Below, one piece after another: positions 7,984 to 14,885 of a stretch of DNA of 18,511 nt. The position numbers and the translations under genes are program-made. This DNA comes from Bacillota bacterium (GTDB taxonomy: Bacteria > Bacillota > Bacilli > Bacillales_A > Planococcaceae), in NCBI GenBank assembly GCA_023405135.1, contig JAEXYZ010000020.1, positions 1 to 18,511 of the forward strand, written 5' to 3'. The notes beneath the pieces are model-generated. The model was not told the origin of the DNA and made no database searches. It was given only the letters and a program-made list of their open reading frames with translations. Position 1 is the stretch's first letter, and every line of letters starts with the position of its first letter.

Positions 7984-8047
7984 ACAATATTTATATTGTA
8001 ATTTTGCGTATTCCTTTAATAAAATCTGTTCATATGTTCGGAACTTT
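7984..8047 (-). promoter_or_regulatory. Operator-like palindrome and PurBox-like site upstream of hprT
   Basis: ACAATAT-TT-ATATTGT (7984-7999) is a perfect 16-bp palindrome about 37 bases upstream of the hprT ATG. Further upstream the minus strand contains AAAGTTCCGAACATAT (8032-8047), close to the Bacillus PurR box pattern AWWWCCGAACWWT. A second PurBox in the correct orientation is not clear. The palindrome matches no operator I know. Regulation of hprT through either site is inference. Confidence 0.3.
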
Positions 8048-8086
8048 AATCTTGTTTGAACAACTTTATAACTAAACATATTTCAT

Positions 8087-9496
8087 TTATATAGTCAAAT
8101 TTTCTAGTTCAATTATCATGATTAAATCGTCGGCTGAACGTTTCGTTCTTGAAAGATTTTTATTAACTCGAACACCTAACACTGCTATTACTTCATCGTT
8201 CGCATCCACGACAATCGGCCAAGTATCACGTTCGCTTAAAGGAATTTTCTCATCAATAAACAGGCGCGATAATCGTTTCTGTTCAGTCATTCCTTTTAAC
8301 GAAATTCGATCACCATCTTTTCTTGTTCTAACAAAAAACGGTGGGGCGAAATTTTTCGAACTTAAATAATAAATTTTATTTTGTTCATTGTTCACTACGT
8401 TAGAGGCTTCTCCTATGTATAATCGAATGCCATTTTGAAGTAGCGTCCATTCATTAACGGAAACTTGATGGATTGAAAGTGTTTCTTCAATGCTTTCACG
8501 TTGTTTTTCAAACACAATTTCCCCATATTTTCTATTTGCGATAAATTGCTCTGGAAGATGAATCGTTGCACTGCCTTCAATAGATTTACACAAATCCATA
8601 ATAGAGGAGGTAAGTGCGCAACCTTGGGTAATATTTGAATTATTATAAAGATAGTTTAATAGTATTAAAATGATTCTTCTTTGTAAAGCAACTGGTTCAT
8701 TTTGAAATAAGGTTATTTCAAGCGTGTAGGAATCTTCGTGGTTTTTCTTTACCACATAAGGAAAGCGCTTCATTGCCAGTTCATTTAAAAATCCATCATC
8801 TTGTTGCAGTTCTTTAGTAAATTGAAGCGCATGCGAGGAGACATTTGGGTTCTCATTTTTTAACAACGGAACTATATGATGTCGAAAGCGATTTCGAGTA
8901 TAGTCATCTTTAGCATTGCTTGCATCTTCTCTAAATGCCCCACCCTTCCCTTCTAAATATTCCCTAATTTCCTCTTTTGTAACCATTAAAAACGGCCGAA
9001 TTAACGTTCCATAAGAAAATTCTCTTTTAGGGTACATGCCTTTCATACCAGTAATCGTTCCCGCCCTTGTTAAAGCCATTAATATTGACTCTAACTGGTC
9101 ATCCGCGTGATGTGCTGTTACTAGCTTGTTAATATGATGTTTTTGCATTACATCTGCAAAAAATGCATAGCGTTCTCTTCTGCAAAGAGCTTGCGAATTA
9201 CCTCCTTCCTTCTCTAGCAATTGTGGAATAGGAATGGCTGTACTGAAATAAGGAATGTCCTGTTGATTACAAAAATTTTCAACAAAACGTCTATCCTCTG
9301 CAGATGTTTCTCCTCTAAGCATATGGTCAACATGTGCAACAAATAATTTAATTTTTAAAATATGTTTATATTGAATAAAAAAGTGCACTAACCCCATAGA
9401 GTCAATGCCACCAGAACAAGCAATGAGAAGACGGTCTCCTTTTTCTACAAGTTGTTGTTCAGCTATAAACTTTTGGACTTTAACCTCTAATGACAC
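8087..9496 (-). CDS. tilS: tRNA(Ile)-lysidine synthetase
   Basis: TilS converts C34 of the AUA-reading tRNA-Ile to lysidine and is normally essential. The 469-residue product has the N-type ATP-pyrophosphatase P-loop SGGIDS (28-33). The family segments AHVDHMLRG and VTAHHADDQLES follow, then a C-terminal TilS domain (about 388-455, with FVRTRKDGDRI and WPIVVD). Length matches B. subtilis TilS. The start is GTG at 9494-9496, with GAGGTGA about eight bases upstream. The overlapping ATG reads into an immediate stop. It begins 34 bases after the spoIIE stop. The yabS-yabT genes found between spoIIE and tilS in B. subtilis are absent, so read-through from spoIIE is possible. Confidence 0.95.
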   Translation of the reverse strand: MSLEVKVQKFIAEQQLVEKGDRLLIACSGGIDSMGLVHFFIQYKHILKIKLFVAHVDHMLRGETSAEDRRFVENFCNQQDIPYFSTAIPIPQLLEKEGGNSQALCRRERYAFFADVMQKHHINKLVTAHHADDQLESILMALTRAGTITGMKGMYPKREFSYGTLIRPFLMVTKEEIREYLEGKGGAFREDASNAKDDYTRNRFRHHIVPLLKNENPNVSSHALQFTKELQQDDGFLNELAMKRFPYVVKKNHEDSYTLEITLFQNEPVALQRRIILILLNYLYNNSNITQGCALTSSIMDLCKSIEGSATIHLPEQFIANRKYGEIVFEKQRESIEETLSIHQVSVNEWTLLQNGIRLYIGEASNVVNNEQNKIYYLSSKNFAPPFFVRTRKDGDRISLKGMTEQKRLSRLFIDEKIPLSERDTWPIVVDANDEVIAVLGVRVNKNLSRTKRSADDLIMIIELENLTI

Positions 9497-9530
9497 ATCT
9501 TCTCACCTCATATAAGAACTTATCTAAATT

Positions 9531-11927
9531 CTATGATATTCCTTTACTTAATGGACTAAATACAGCCCATTTTGGGACAACATGAGCGACCGTAAATAAA
9601 ATGACTGTACAATCATCATCAACTGTATATCTTTGTCCAAATTGCTCCATTACATCGTATAAAATGACTTCTATTGGCATGTCATTTTGAATACGAGATT
9701 TTATTAAGCTTATAAAATATTGCTCCTGTTCCTCCCATTCAAACTCACTTGAGAATACTCCGTCAGAAACCATGACAACAAAGTCATCGGCTAATAAATT
9801 TACTTTTTCGGTCTCAATTGAAAAAACAGGCATAAATCCTACTGGAGCTGCGACACCATCTACCTTTAATAATCTTTCCCCACGTAATATATACGTAGAC
9901 ATACTCCCTGCCTTCCATGACCATAGTGCACCTTTTTGTAAATCAACTAGTGCAAAATCAATCGTTGCATACATATCCACTTCTCTATTTAAGGAAATGA
10001 CATAATGCAATGTATGCATGGCAGTCTCTGGATTCATATTGTAGCTTAAACATTCCCGCATTAAACGTACCAATCGACGACTTTCTCTTTGTGCTTCTCT
10101 ACTTTGTCCCATACCATCAGATAACATAACTGCAACGAGTCCAGGATGAATATGGAAAATAGCGTGTGTGTCGCCTGAAACCCAAGCGGAGTTTTTCGCT
10201 CTACTATATATATCATACTCTATTTCATAACGAACTGCTGAACGAAAACGTATTTGAATATGAGCAAATGGAGTTTTTTGCTCGGTGATTTTTTCAACTT
10301 GAAACGGTTCAGAAAAAACATCGTACAAAATTGGTAATATAATTCGTTCACAAAGTAAATGCTGATCTTCATAGCTTTTATTTTTCTTTGCAAATGAGCA
10401 TATAATTACTCTTTCTCCCATTGTGTTATTTAGCACATCAATTTGAAAACATTGTACGTGTGCCCGTTTAAATTGTTGCTCCAACTCTTCTTCAATCGTT
10501 TTAAACGATAATGCTTCATCCTTCATGTCTTCCATTAATTTATTTAAATGATTGCTCAAGTCTTTTAATTGAAGAGCAATCATCTTTTTTCCATGGTAAA
10601 ATTGACCATTCATTTTATCGTTATAAAGTTGATAATCTAACTCCTCTAATAGCTTTGTTGATTTCACACATTTTTGCTTAATTCTTTCCTCCGCTACAAT
10701 TTGCCCAGATTCCTTAAGGCCTGTTTTAGCAACAAACCAATCTTGAATTAAATCATCCATATGGTTGTTTTTTTCACCCCAGCAACGGTCATAGCGAAAA
10801 CAACTCATACAGGTTGCGCAAGGTTCGATTTTTCTCTCTTGGTTAACGGTTTCAGTTGAAGTGAATCGGTCAAAAACGAGCTCCTTCATAAACAAAACAA
10901 AATTTTGAAATGTTTCTAGCTTTTCTGTTGTATGCTCTGTTAGCCATTGTTGTCGCTGTAACAATACTTCATCTCGTTTTGGATGAATGACATCATGTAA
11001 AAATGTAAATAGCTTTTGAGGTAATGCGAAAAAAACAATCCCTGCTATTGAAATCGATACAAAATAAACTGTATCCAGAGGTAATGTTGCGTCATAAAAG
11101 AAGAAGAAAACGCTTGGCAGTAAACTTCCGATGACAACACTAATTCGACCTAGACCACTAAATAATCCTGCTACAACACCGGTCATCGCATAAACAGAAA
11201 TCATTCCAGTAAATGATAGTTTCGCAACCCCTACTAAAGCGCCGACAATCGTTGCAACCATCGCTGCAATCGGAACGCCACCAGTTAATGCTGCAATACA
11301 AATAGCCAAATGAAGTAAAAATGGAAACAGTCCAAAATATGAAAAGACAACTGATTGAACACCAGTTAAAACCATCGCTAAAATGACAAGTCCTGCTCCT
11401 ACTCGTTCATAGCTCCAACCGATCGTCCAAAAACGATGAGGCTGAACAAAAAAGAGCCTTATAAATATTGTCATAAAGAATGCTAAAACAACTTCATAAT
11501 AAATATACAATTGAACAATCAATGGAGGAAATCCAAAGTGTGCTATCCCTTGCCAAATGAATTGTCCAAAAAGAATAGCAAGTGCAACTGATACTCCTAC
11601 TGGAAACTTCCAAAATCGGAAACGGGTTATTAATTCGTATAAAACAATTTGCAAGCCTAATATTAATCCTTGTCCTACACCAAGGGTTACAGCACCAATT
11701 AGTCCTCCAGCAAGCACGAGCCATTTTTCATTGTCATATCTTTGTTTGACAATTGCCCAGAGTGGTAATAAAAACGGAACGGCCGCTTCAAACATTACCG
11801 CTCTTGATAGAAACAATGCCAAAAGAAAAAAGAATACATGTATAAGAAAGCTGATTTTTTTAATAGAGAAACGCTCAGAAAAACTCTGCCACGATGTTTT
11901 TTCATTTATCATTTCGATATTTGCCAT
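9531..11927 (-). CDS. spoIIE: Stage II sporulation protein E, serine phosphatase
   Basis: SpoIIE dephosphorylates SpoIIAA to release sigma-F in the forespore and also acts at the polar septum with FtsZ. The 798-residue product has an N-terminal membrane region (about 25-305, roughly ten segments). A middle region carries a cysteine cluster (C370, C373, C376, C382). The C-terminal PP2C phosphatase (about 585-780) has the metal-binding Asp pattern SDGMG (603-607), YATIDFALVD (653-662), SDGVF (721-725) and VDDDCTV (769-775). The first motif reads SDGMGQS, where relatives usually have a Gly at the last position. The start ATG follows AAAGGGG at nine bases. It diverges from the small gene at 12166. 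A promoter with the unusual 21-bp spacing typical of Spo0A-activated promoters lies upstream. Confidence 0.96.
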   Translation of the reverse strand: MANIEMINEKTSWQSFSERFSIKKISFLIHVFFFLLALFLSRAVMFEAAVPFLLPLWAIVKQRYDNEKWLVLAGGLIGAVTLGVGQGLILGLQIVLYELITRFRFWKFPVGVSVALAILFGQFIWQGIAHFGFPPLIVQLYIYYEVVLAFFMTIFIRLFFVQPHRFWTIGWSYERVGAGLVILAMVLTGVQSVVFSYFGLFPFLLHLAICIAALTGGVPIAAMVATIVGALVGVAKLSFTGMISVYAMTGVVAGLFSGLGRISVVIGSLLPSVFFFFYDATLPLDTVYFVSISIAGIVFFALPQKLFTFLHDVIHPKRDEVLLQRQQWLTEHTTEKLETFQNFVLFMKELVFDRFTSTETVNQERKIEPCATCMSCFRYDRCWGEKNNHMDDLIQDWFVAKTGLKESGQIVAEERIKQKCVKSTKLLEELDYQLYNDKMNGQFYHGKKMIALQLKDLSNHLNKLMEDMKDEALSFKTIEEELEQQFKRAHVQCFQIDVLNNTMGERVIICSFAKKNKSYEDQHLLCERIILPILYDVFSEPFQVEKITEQKTPFAHIQIRFRSAVRYEIEYDIYSRAKNSAWVSGDTHAIFHIHPGLVAVMLSDGMGQSREAQRESRRLVRLMRECLSYNMNPETAMHTLHYVISLNREVDMYATIDFALVDLQKGALWSWKAGSMSTYILRGERLLKVDGVAAPVGFMPVFSIETEKVNLLADDFVVMVSDGVFSSEFEWEEQEQYFISLIKSRIQNDMPIEVILYDVMEQFGQRYTVDDDCTVILFTVAHVVPKWAVFSPLSKGIS

Positions 11928-11962
11928 TTTTTACATCCCCTTTACATAATGCGTTTCGCCCT

Positions 11963-12068
11963 ATTATATAAAAGTTGTTCTGTAAAATTTGTCTAGTAGT
12001 GAAATAATAGACTTAAAATTGTTCGACGTAATCTTTGGAAACATTACATTAAGAAAATAACTGTCGGA
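11963..12068 (-). promoter_or_regulatory. spoIIE promoter, Spo0A-dependent type
   Basis: On the minus strand TAGACA (11990-11995) and TATAAT (11963-11968) are 21 bp apart. B. subtilis spoIIE has the same abnormal 21-bp spacing and needs phosphorylated Spo0A with sigma-A. Upstream are two near-consensus 0A boxes (TTCGACA/TGTCGAA): TTCGACG on the plus strand at 12022-12028 and TGTCGGA at 12062-12068, each matching six of seven positions. Activation by Spo0A is inferred from this arrangement. Confidence 0.72.
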
Positions 12069-12089
12069 TTTTTGATTTAAGTTGTAAAA

Positions 12090-12119
12090 GTCTACTTTCT
12101 TTCGTGTCTTGGGGAATAT
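12090..12119 (+). promoter_or_regulatory. Possible sigma-F/G-type promoter for the small membrane gene
   Basis: GGGAATAT (12112-12119) fits the forespore -10 pattern GGNRANAW. GTCTA (12090-12094) is close to the -35 GYWTA but is spaced 17 bp, slightly long. TATAAA overlaps the -10 without a sigma-A -35. This is a suggestion only. Confidence 0.25.
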
Positions 12120-12165
12120 AAACTAAAAGTAAGGAAATATGCTAACAGGATTTGGAGGCATTTTA

Positions 12166-12345
12166 ATGTTTAATAGTTTACGATCGCTTACACTTTTATG
12201 TTCAATTGGATCGATTTTAGTCGTTTTAGGCATTATTTTAAAAATTCCCGTGGCAATACAACTACTCATGCTACTAAGCGGGATTATCATCTGTGGAATT
12301 GGGGTTTTTAAACTCGCAAAATTTATTTTGGGGGATAAAAAGTAG
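12166..12345 (+). CDS. Small two-helix membrane protein, unknown function
   Basis: I do not recognise this 59-residue protein. It begins MFNSLRSLTLLC, has two hydrophobic helices (about 7-25 and 28-49) joined by a short KIP turn, and ends in a basic tail (KFILGDKK). The ATG at 12166-12168 is chosen because GGAGG (12154-12158) lies seven bases upstream. The in-frame ATG at 12139 has a poorly spaced site and would add only nine residues. It is transcribed away from spoIIE, from the same intergenic region, with only a weak possible forespore promoter and no clear terminator. A sporulation role is suggested only by location. Hydrophobic composition and a well-placed ribosome-binding site argue that it is real. 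Confidence 0.6.
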   Translation: MFNSLRSLTLLCSIGSILVVLGIILKIPVAIQLLMLLSGIIICGIGVFKLAKFILGDKK

Positions 12346-12766
12346 GCTTTGTAAATTGATCGTCATTTGTTTACCTATGTAAATTGGTAACAAATATATT
12401 CCGATAATCTTTATTTGATTAGGAATTACTTATAAGAATTTTTATGTAGTATGAGTCATGTGAGCGGGCTTAGCACACAAGCCGCAGAGCCACGTTGTCT
12501 CTCTACGACTTGTCTTTGTGCTTTGTGTAAGGCCCGCTCACAAATATTACATGCTTCTAATGCTCCTCATATATTTCGTAGCTTACAGTTGTAGGCTGCG
12601 TGTTCTAAAATAAGCTTAACTTCTGAAACAACTGAATAAAAAATGAACATTTTAATTACACCTTACTAAGACTCCTAAATGTTATTCGTGATATTATCTT
12701 TCCCTTTTAATATAAATATAAGGATTTTACTATACTTCTTTCCCCCAATTACACTATGCATTAAAC
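12346..12766. other. Gene-free interval beside spoIIE and yabR
   Basis: No tRNA, rRNA or convincing coding frame is visible here, although B. subtilis carries two tRNA genes between yabR and spoIIE. It holds three inverted repeats. A short one lies at 12366-12394 (TTTGTTTACC with GGTAACAAA, no T-run). A large one lies at 12435-12558. A compact one lies at 12578-12599 (ten pairs, two of them G-U, with a two-base loop). Confidence 0.5.
12435..12558. repeat. Large hairpin, possible palindromic repeat or structured RNA
   Basis: The core stem is TGTGAGCGGGC (12459-12469) with GCCCGCTCACA (12532-12542), 11 perfect pairs. It continues inward with single bulges to about 12476/12525. ACAAG/CTTGT (12477-12481/12509-12513) pair next, then GTTGT/ACGAC at the apex, competing for one base. 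Outward, after a six-base internal loop, 12444-12452 pairs with 12544-12552 (one G-U), and AGAA/TTCT at 12435-12438/12555-12558 can extend it. The GC-rich core stands out from its AT-rich surroundings. It has no T-run typical of a terminator and no match to a tRNA. It could be a dispersed palindromic element or a non-coding RNA; the strand is unknown. Confidence 0.5.
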
Positions 12767-12809
12767 AACAAAAAGTCCTAAAAGTTTAATAATCTAACTT
12801 TTAGGACTT
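12767..12809 (-). terminator. Terminator of yabR
   Basis: A perfect 14-bp stem (12773-12786 with 12796-12809) closes a nine-base loop. On the minus strand it is followed by TTTTTGTTGTTT. It lies about 45 bases after the yabR stop codon. Confidence 0.85.
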
Positions 12810-12855
12810 CATAAAACTATATTACACTTTTTCTATAATTAAAACAGACAGCAAA

Positions 12856-13290
12856 CTACCCTCTTCTAGCTCCACGGCCACCGCGTTTTGATTCAGTTGC
12901 ACGTTTTAAAGTTGCAAGACGTTCGTCACTATCTTTTAAGAATCGCGCCATTTTTTGCTCAAAGTTTTCTTTAGTTTGACCATTTCGATCATTAGAACGA
13001 TTGTTATCGCGACGTGGACGATGAGGACGCTCAGGACGTTCAGGTCTTTCAGGTTGAGGCTTTGCTTTTCGGATTGATAAACCAATTTTACCATCCGCTT
13101 CAACATTCATCACTTTAACTTCAACAACATCTCCAACTTTAAGATGTTCGTTGATATCTTTCACATAGTTATCCGCGACTTCACTAATGTGAACAAGGCC
13201 CGTTTTGCCATCTGGCAGCTCAACGAATGCTCCAAAATTTGTGATTCCTGTTACTTTCCCTTGTACTTTGCTGCCTACTTCAATTGACAT
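12856..13290 (-). CDS. yabR: S1-domain RNA-binding protein (YabR/GSP13-like)
   Basis: A 144-residue protein with one S1 RNA-binding domain at residues 1-74 (VGSKVQGKVTGITNFGAFVEL, GLVHISEVA, VGDVVEVKV, GKIGLSIR). A basic linker rich in RPE repeats follows (about 78-95), then a charged C-terminus ending in a Gly/Arg-rich tail (RGGRGARRG). YabR-like proteins are thought to bind ribosomes or mRNA; the exact role is not settled. The ATG has AAGGAGGAG about ten bases upstream. The gene is monocistronic here: a consensus promoter lies 90 bases upstream and a strong terminator follows. It sits next to divIC as in B. subtilis. Confidence 0.92.
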   Translation of the reverse strand: MSIEVGSKVQGKVTGITNFGAFVELPDGKTGLVHISEVADNYVKDINEHLKVGDVVEVKVMNVEADGKIGLSIRKAKPQPERPERPERPHRPRRDNNRSNDRNGQTKENFEQKMARFLKDSDERLATLKRATESKRGGRGARRG

Positions 13291-13320
13291 AAAAAAAATG
13301 CTCCTCCTTAAAATTTAAGC

Positions 13321-13333
13321 GGCTACTTTAGCC
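13321..13333 (-). other. Short hairpin in the yabR leader
   Basis: GGCTA-CTT-TAGCC forms a five-pair stem with a three-base loop, just upstream of the yabR ribosome-binding site in the predicted 85-base leader. It could affect translation or mRNA stability; this is inference. Confidence 0.3.
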
Positions 13334-13381
13334 AGTAATCAAATTTAGTATACGCACAAATATTGAGTACGTTTCTCTTTT

Positions 13382-13409
13382 ATTATAGCCAACAAAAAAA
13401 GAGTGTCAA
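13382..13409 (-). promoter_or_regulatory. Consensus sigma-A promoter for yabR
   Basis: On the minus strand TTGACA (13404-13409) and TATAAT (13382-13387) are both perfect consensus hexamers, 16 bp apart. The -35 and spacer lie inside the upstream divIC terminator: the -35 covers its loop and one stem arm. Transcription would begin near 13375, giving a leader of about 85 bases. Confidence 0.75.
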
Positions 13410-13425
13410 CAAGACAACTCTTTTT
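13394..13425 (-). terminator. Terminator of the yabP-yabQ-divIC unit
   Basis: The arms AAAAAGAGTGTC (13396-13407) and GAC-A-ACTCTTTTT (13413-13425) pair with one bulged A around a five-base loop. On the minus strand the 3' arm runs into seven T. The A/T-symmetric stem could also work on the plus strand. A weaker AT-rich hairpin follows the divIC stop directly, at about 13457-13495. Confidence 0.75.
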
Positions 13426-13490
13426 CTTATCGCCCTTTAAATACTTTCCCTCATAAAAAATAAGTGAATTTTTGAAAGCTCTCTTACTTT

Positions 13491-13901
13491 TTATTTGTTC
13501 TTCTGATCGTCATTATCTTCATCTGTAGGGATAGTAAAAATTATTTCACCCTCGTCTGATAAGAAATATTCTTTACGTGCCAGTTTTGCAATGTATTCAT
13601 CATCTTCAAGCTTCGCAATTTGTAAATTTAACATTTCTTGCTGTTCCTTCACCTCTTGAAGCTCAGCAAGTATCTGTTCCTTTTGTTGTTGTTTTTCTTG
13701 CAATCGTTCATTTTGCGAAAGGTAAGTACTTACTAAAAATACAAGTATAGCGGATGCACCTAAAAAAAATACTACCATTCTTCTACGAAAACGAATTTTT
13801 TGTTGCATAGAAAATTTTGCTTTGTTATCTGATGATCGGACATAGTCATTTTGAAGCGTTCGAACATTATTTTGCTGTCCCTGATTCTGACGCTTGACCA
13901 T
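13491..13901 (-). CDS. divIC: Cell division protein DivIC
   Basis: A 136-residue bitopic division protein that forms the DivIB-FtsL-DivIC complex at the septum. A hydrophilic, basic cytoplasmic N-terminus (1-42) precedes one membrane helix (about 43-61), then an external coiled coil (about 64-100, rich in Gln, Glu and Leu). The conserved YIAKLARKEYFLSDEGE segment (about 103-119) and an acidic tail follow. The ATG at 13899-13901 is chosen because GGAGGTG lies six bases upstream. The ATG at 13916 includes that site within its own codons. The gene follows yabQ by 45 bases and ends before a terminator, so it is last in its unit. Confidence 0.93.
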   Translation of the reverse strand: MVKRQNQGQQNNVRTLQNDYVRSSDNKAKFSMQQKIRFRRRMVVFFLGASAILVFLVSTYLSQNERLQEKQQQKEQILAELQEVKEQQEMLNLQIAKLEDDEYIAKLARKEYFLSDEGEIIFTIPTDEDNDDQKNK

Positions 13902-13946
13902 TTCCGCCACCTCCATTTGAGTTTCTATAGTTATTATACTTATTTT

Positions 13947-14444
13947 TTAGCTTTTTTTAAAGAGACTATTCCTAATTTTTGTAAACGACTTTTTGAAGTA
14001 CTTATTTTTAATTTTAGTATATATTTTATAAAACGGCCTCAATAAGAATAGAAAAATATTAAGAATTAGTCTAATAATACCTGCAACAGTTGAAATTATG
14101 AAATTAATAATTAAGTAAATAGGCTTAATAAATAGTAAAACGAATACTCGTCCAGCGAAACGGAAATATGGTTGAAAAATTGATTCATATAAAAAAATGC
14201 CAAGGATTTGCGCTAGTGGGTCGACTAAACGCCATTCTCCATCCTTTACTAAAAATAAAATATAGTATGTTAGGGTACCTAAAATCACCCAAACAATCAG
14301 CTCTACTCCATATCCCATCTTACGTAAAAAAAATTTAGGGCTTAAGGCGCTAAGTAGGTAGCGTGTAGCATCTACTATAGCGCCTACAAATAAGCCACTT
14401 ATTGTCATAATCAGAATACTTACAACTTGTTCACTAATGGTCAT
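13947..14444 (-). CDS. yabQ: Spore cortex protein YabQ
   Basis: A 165-residue integral membrane protein matching YabQ, which is needed for cortex formation in the mother cell. Hydrophobic segments lie at about 5-28, 44-66, 98-112 and 110-140, and a strongly basic tail follows (IYTKIKNKYFKKS onward). It is shorter than B. subtilis YabQ (about 211). The ATG overlaps the yabP stop in an ATGA arrangement and has only a weak ribosome-binding site, so translation is probably coupled to yabP. Membrane location is clear; the biochemical role is unknown in the family. Confidence 0.87.
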   Translation of the reverse strand: MTISEQVVSILIMTISGLFVGAIVDATRYLLSALSPKFFLRKMGYGVELIVWVILGTLTYYILFLVKDGEWRLVDPLAQILGIFLYESIFQPYFRFAGRVFVLLFIKPIYLIINFIISTVAGIIRLILNIFLFLLRPFYKIYTKIKNKYFKKSFTKIRNSLFKKS

Positions 14445-14740
14445 CCAAATAATTTATGGAGGAAGCCTTTTGATAACCCATTTTCTTCATCGTCGTATTG
14501 CAAAGCCTTTACATTTCCTTCTAACGTTAGTAATCCTTTATCGACATCTAAATGGACAATACGCAACTCCTCTCCACGAATAAGTAAGTGGCCTTGAGAA
14601 GTTCTTACATAAAACTCTTCTTGGTCAAAACGCTCAATTTCCTTAACAGAAGTCATGTCCATTCTTTTTCGATTTCGCACTGTCACAAGATGATCCCCAG
14701 ATGTAATTGTGTAACGATTACTTTCTTGATGTAGTGTCAT
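14441..14740 (-). CDS. yabP: Sporulation protein YabP
   Basis: A 99-residue soluble protein of the YabP/YqfC family, which in Bacillus is made in the mother cell under sigma-E and required for sporulation. Family features include NRYTITSGDHLVTVRNRKRM at the N-terminus, then EIERFDQEEFYVRTSQG and a C-terminal LLTLEGNVKALQY. AAAGGAGG seven bases before the ATG is the strongest ribosome-binding site in this part of the window. Length equals that of relatives. It overlaps yabQ by four bases. A sigma-E-like promoter lies about 40 bases upstream. Confidence 0.92.
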   Translation of the reverse strand: MTLHQESNRYTITSGDHLVTVRNRKRMDMTSVKEIERFDQEEFYVRTSQGHLLIRGEELRIVHLDVDKGLLTLEGNVKALQYDDEENGLSKGFLHKLFG

Positions 14741-14778
14741 ATCGTTCCTCCTTTATTGTTATTGTGATTGTTCTGTTC

Positions 14779-14807
14779 ACTTTATGCTGAAACTAAAAGA
14801 AGCATGA
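14779..14807 (-). promoter_or_regulatory. Sigma-E-like promoter for yabP-yabQ
   Basis: On the minus strand TCATGCT (14801-14807) and CATAAAGT (14779-14786) are 14 bp apart, resembling the sigma-E pattern (KMATATT, N13-15, CATACANT) at five of seven and six of eight positions. It overlaps the rqcP terminator stem. Expected start is near 14772, about 30 bases before yabP. In B. subtilis yabP is a sigma-E gene. Confidence 0.45.
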
Positions 14808-14827
14808 CAACAAATTTGCTGTCATGC
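14791..14827 (-). terminator. Terminator after rqcP
   Basis: A nearly perfect 26-base palindrome (14802-14814 pairing with 14815-14827, one G-U) is followed on the minus strand by TTCTTTTAGTTT. The T-run is interrupted, so some read-through into yabP is likely. Confidence 0.65.
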
Positions 14828-14885
14828 TCTAGAAATTTAATATTTTTTCTTCTCACACGTTTAATTACCTAAGTATGATTCATTT

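Noticed and set aside
12346..12855. tRNA genes expected between yabR and spoIIE
   Set aside because: No T-arm consensus, cloverleaf or CCA end was found on either strand; the only strong structure is the hairpin at 12435-12558, which does not fold as a tRNA.
14759..14787. Alternative sigma-E promoter GCATAAA-N14-CACAATAA for yabP
   Set aside because: The -10 match is poor, and transcription would start inside the ribosome-binding site; the upstream pair at 14779-14807 is better.
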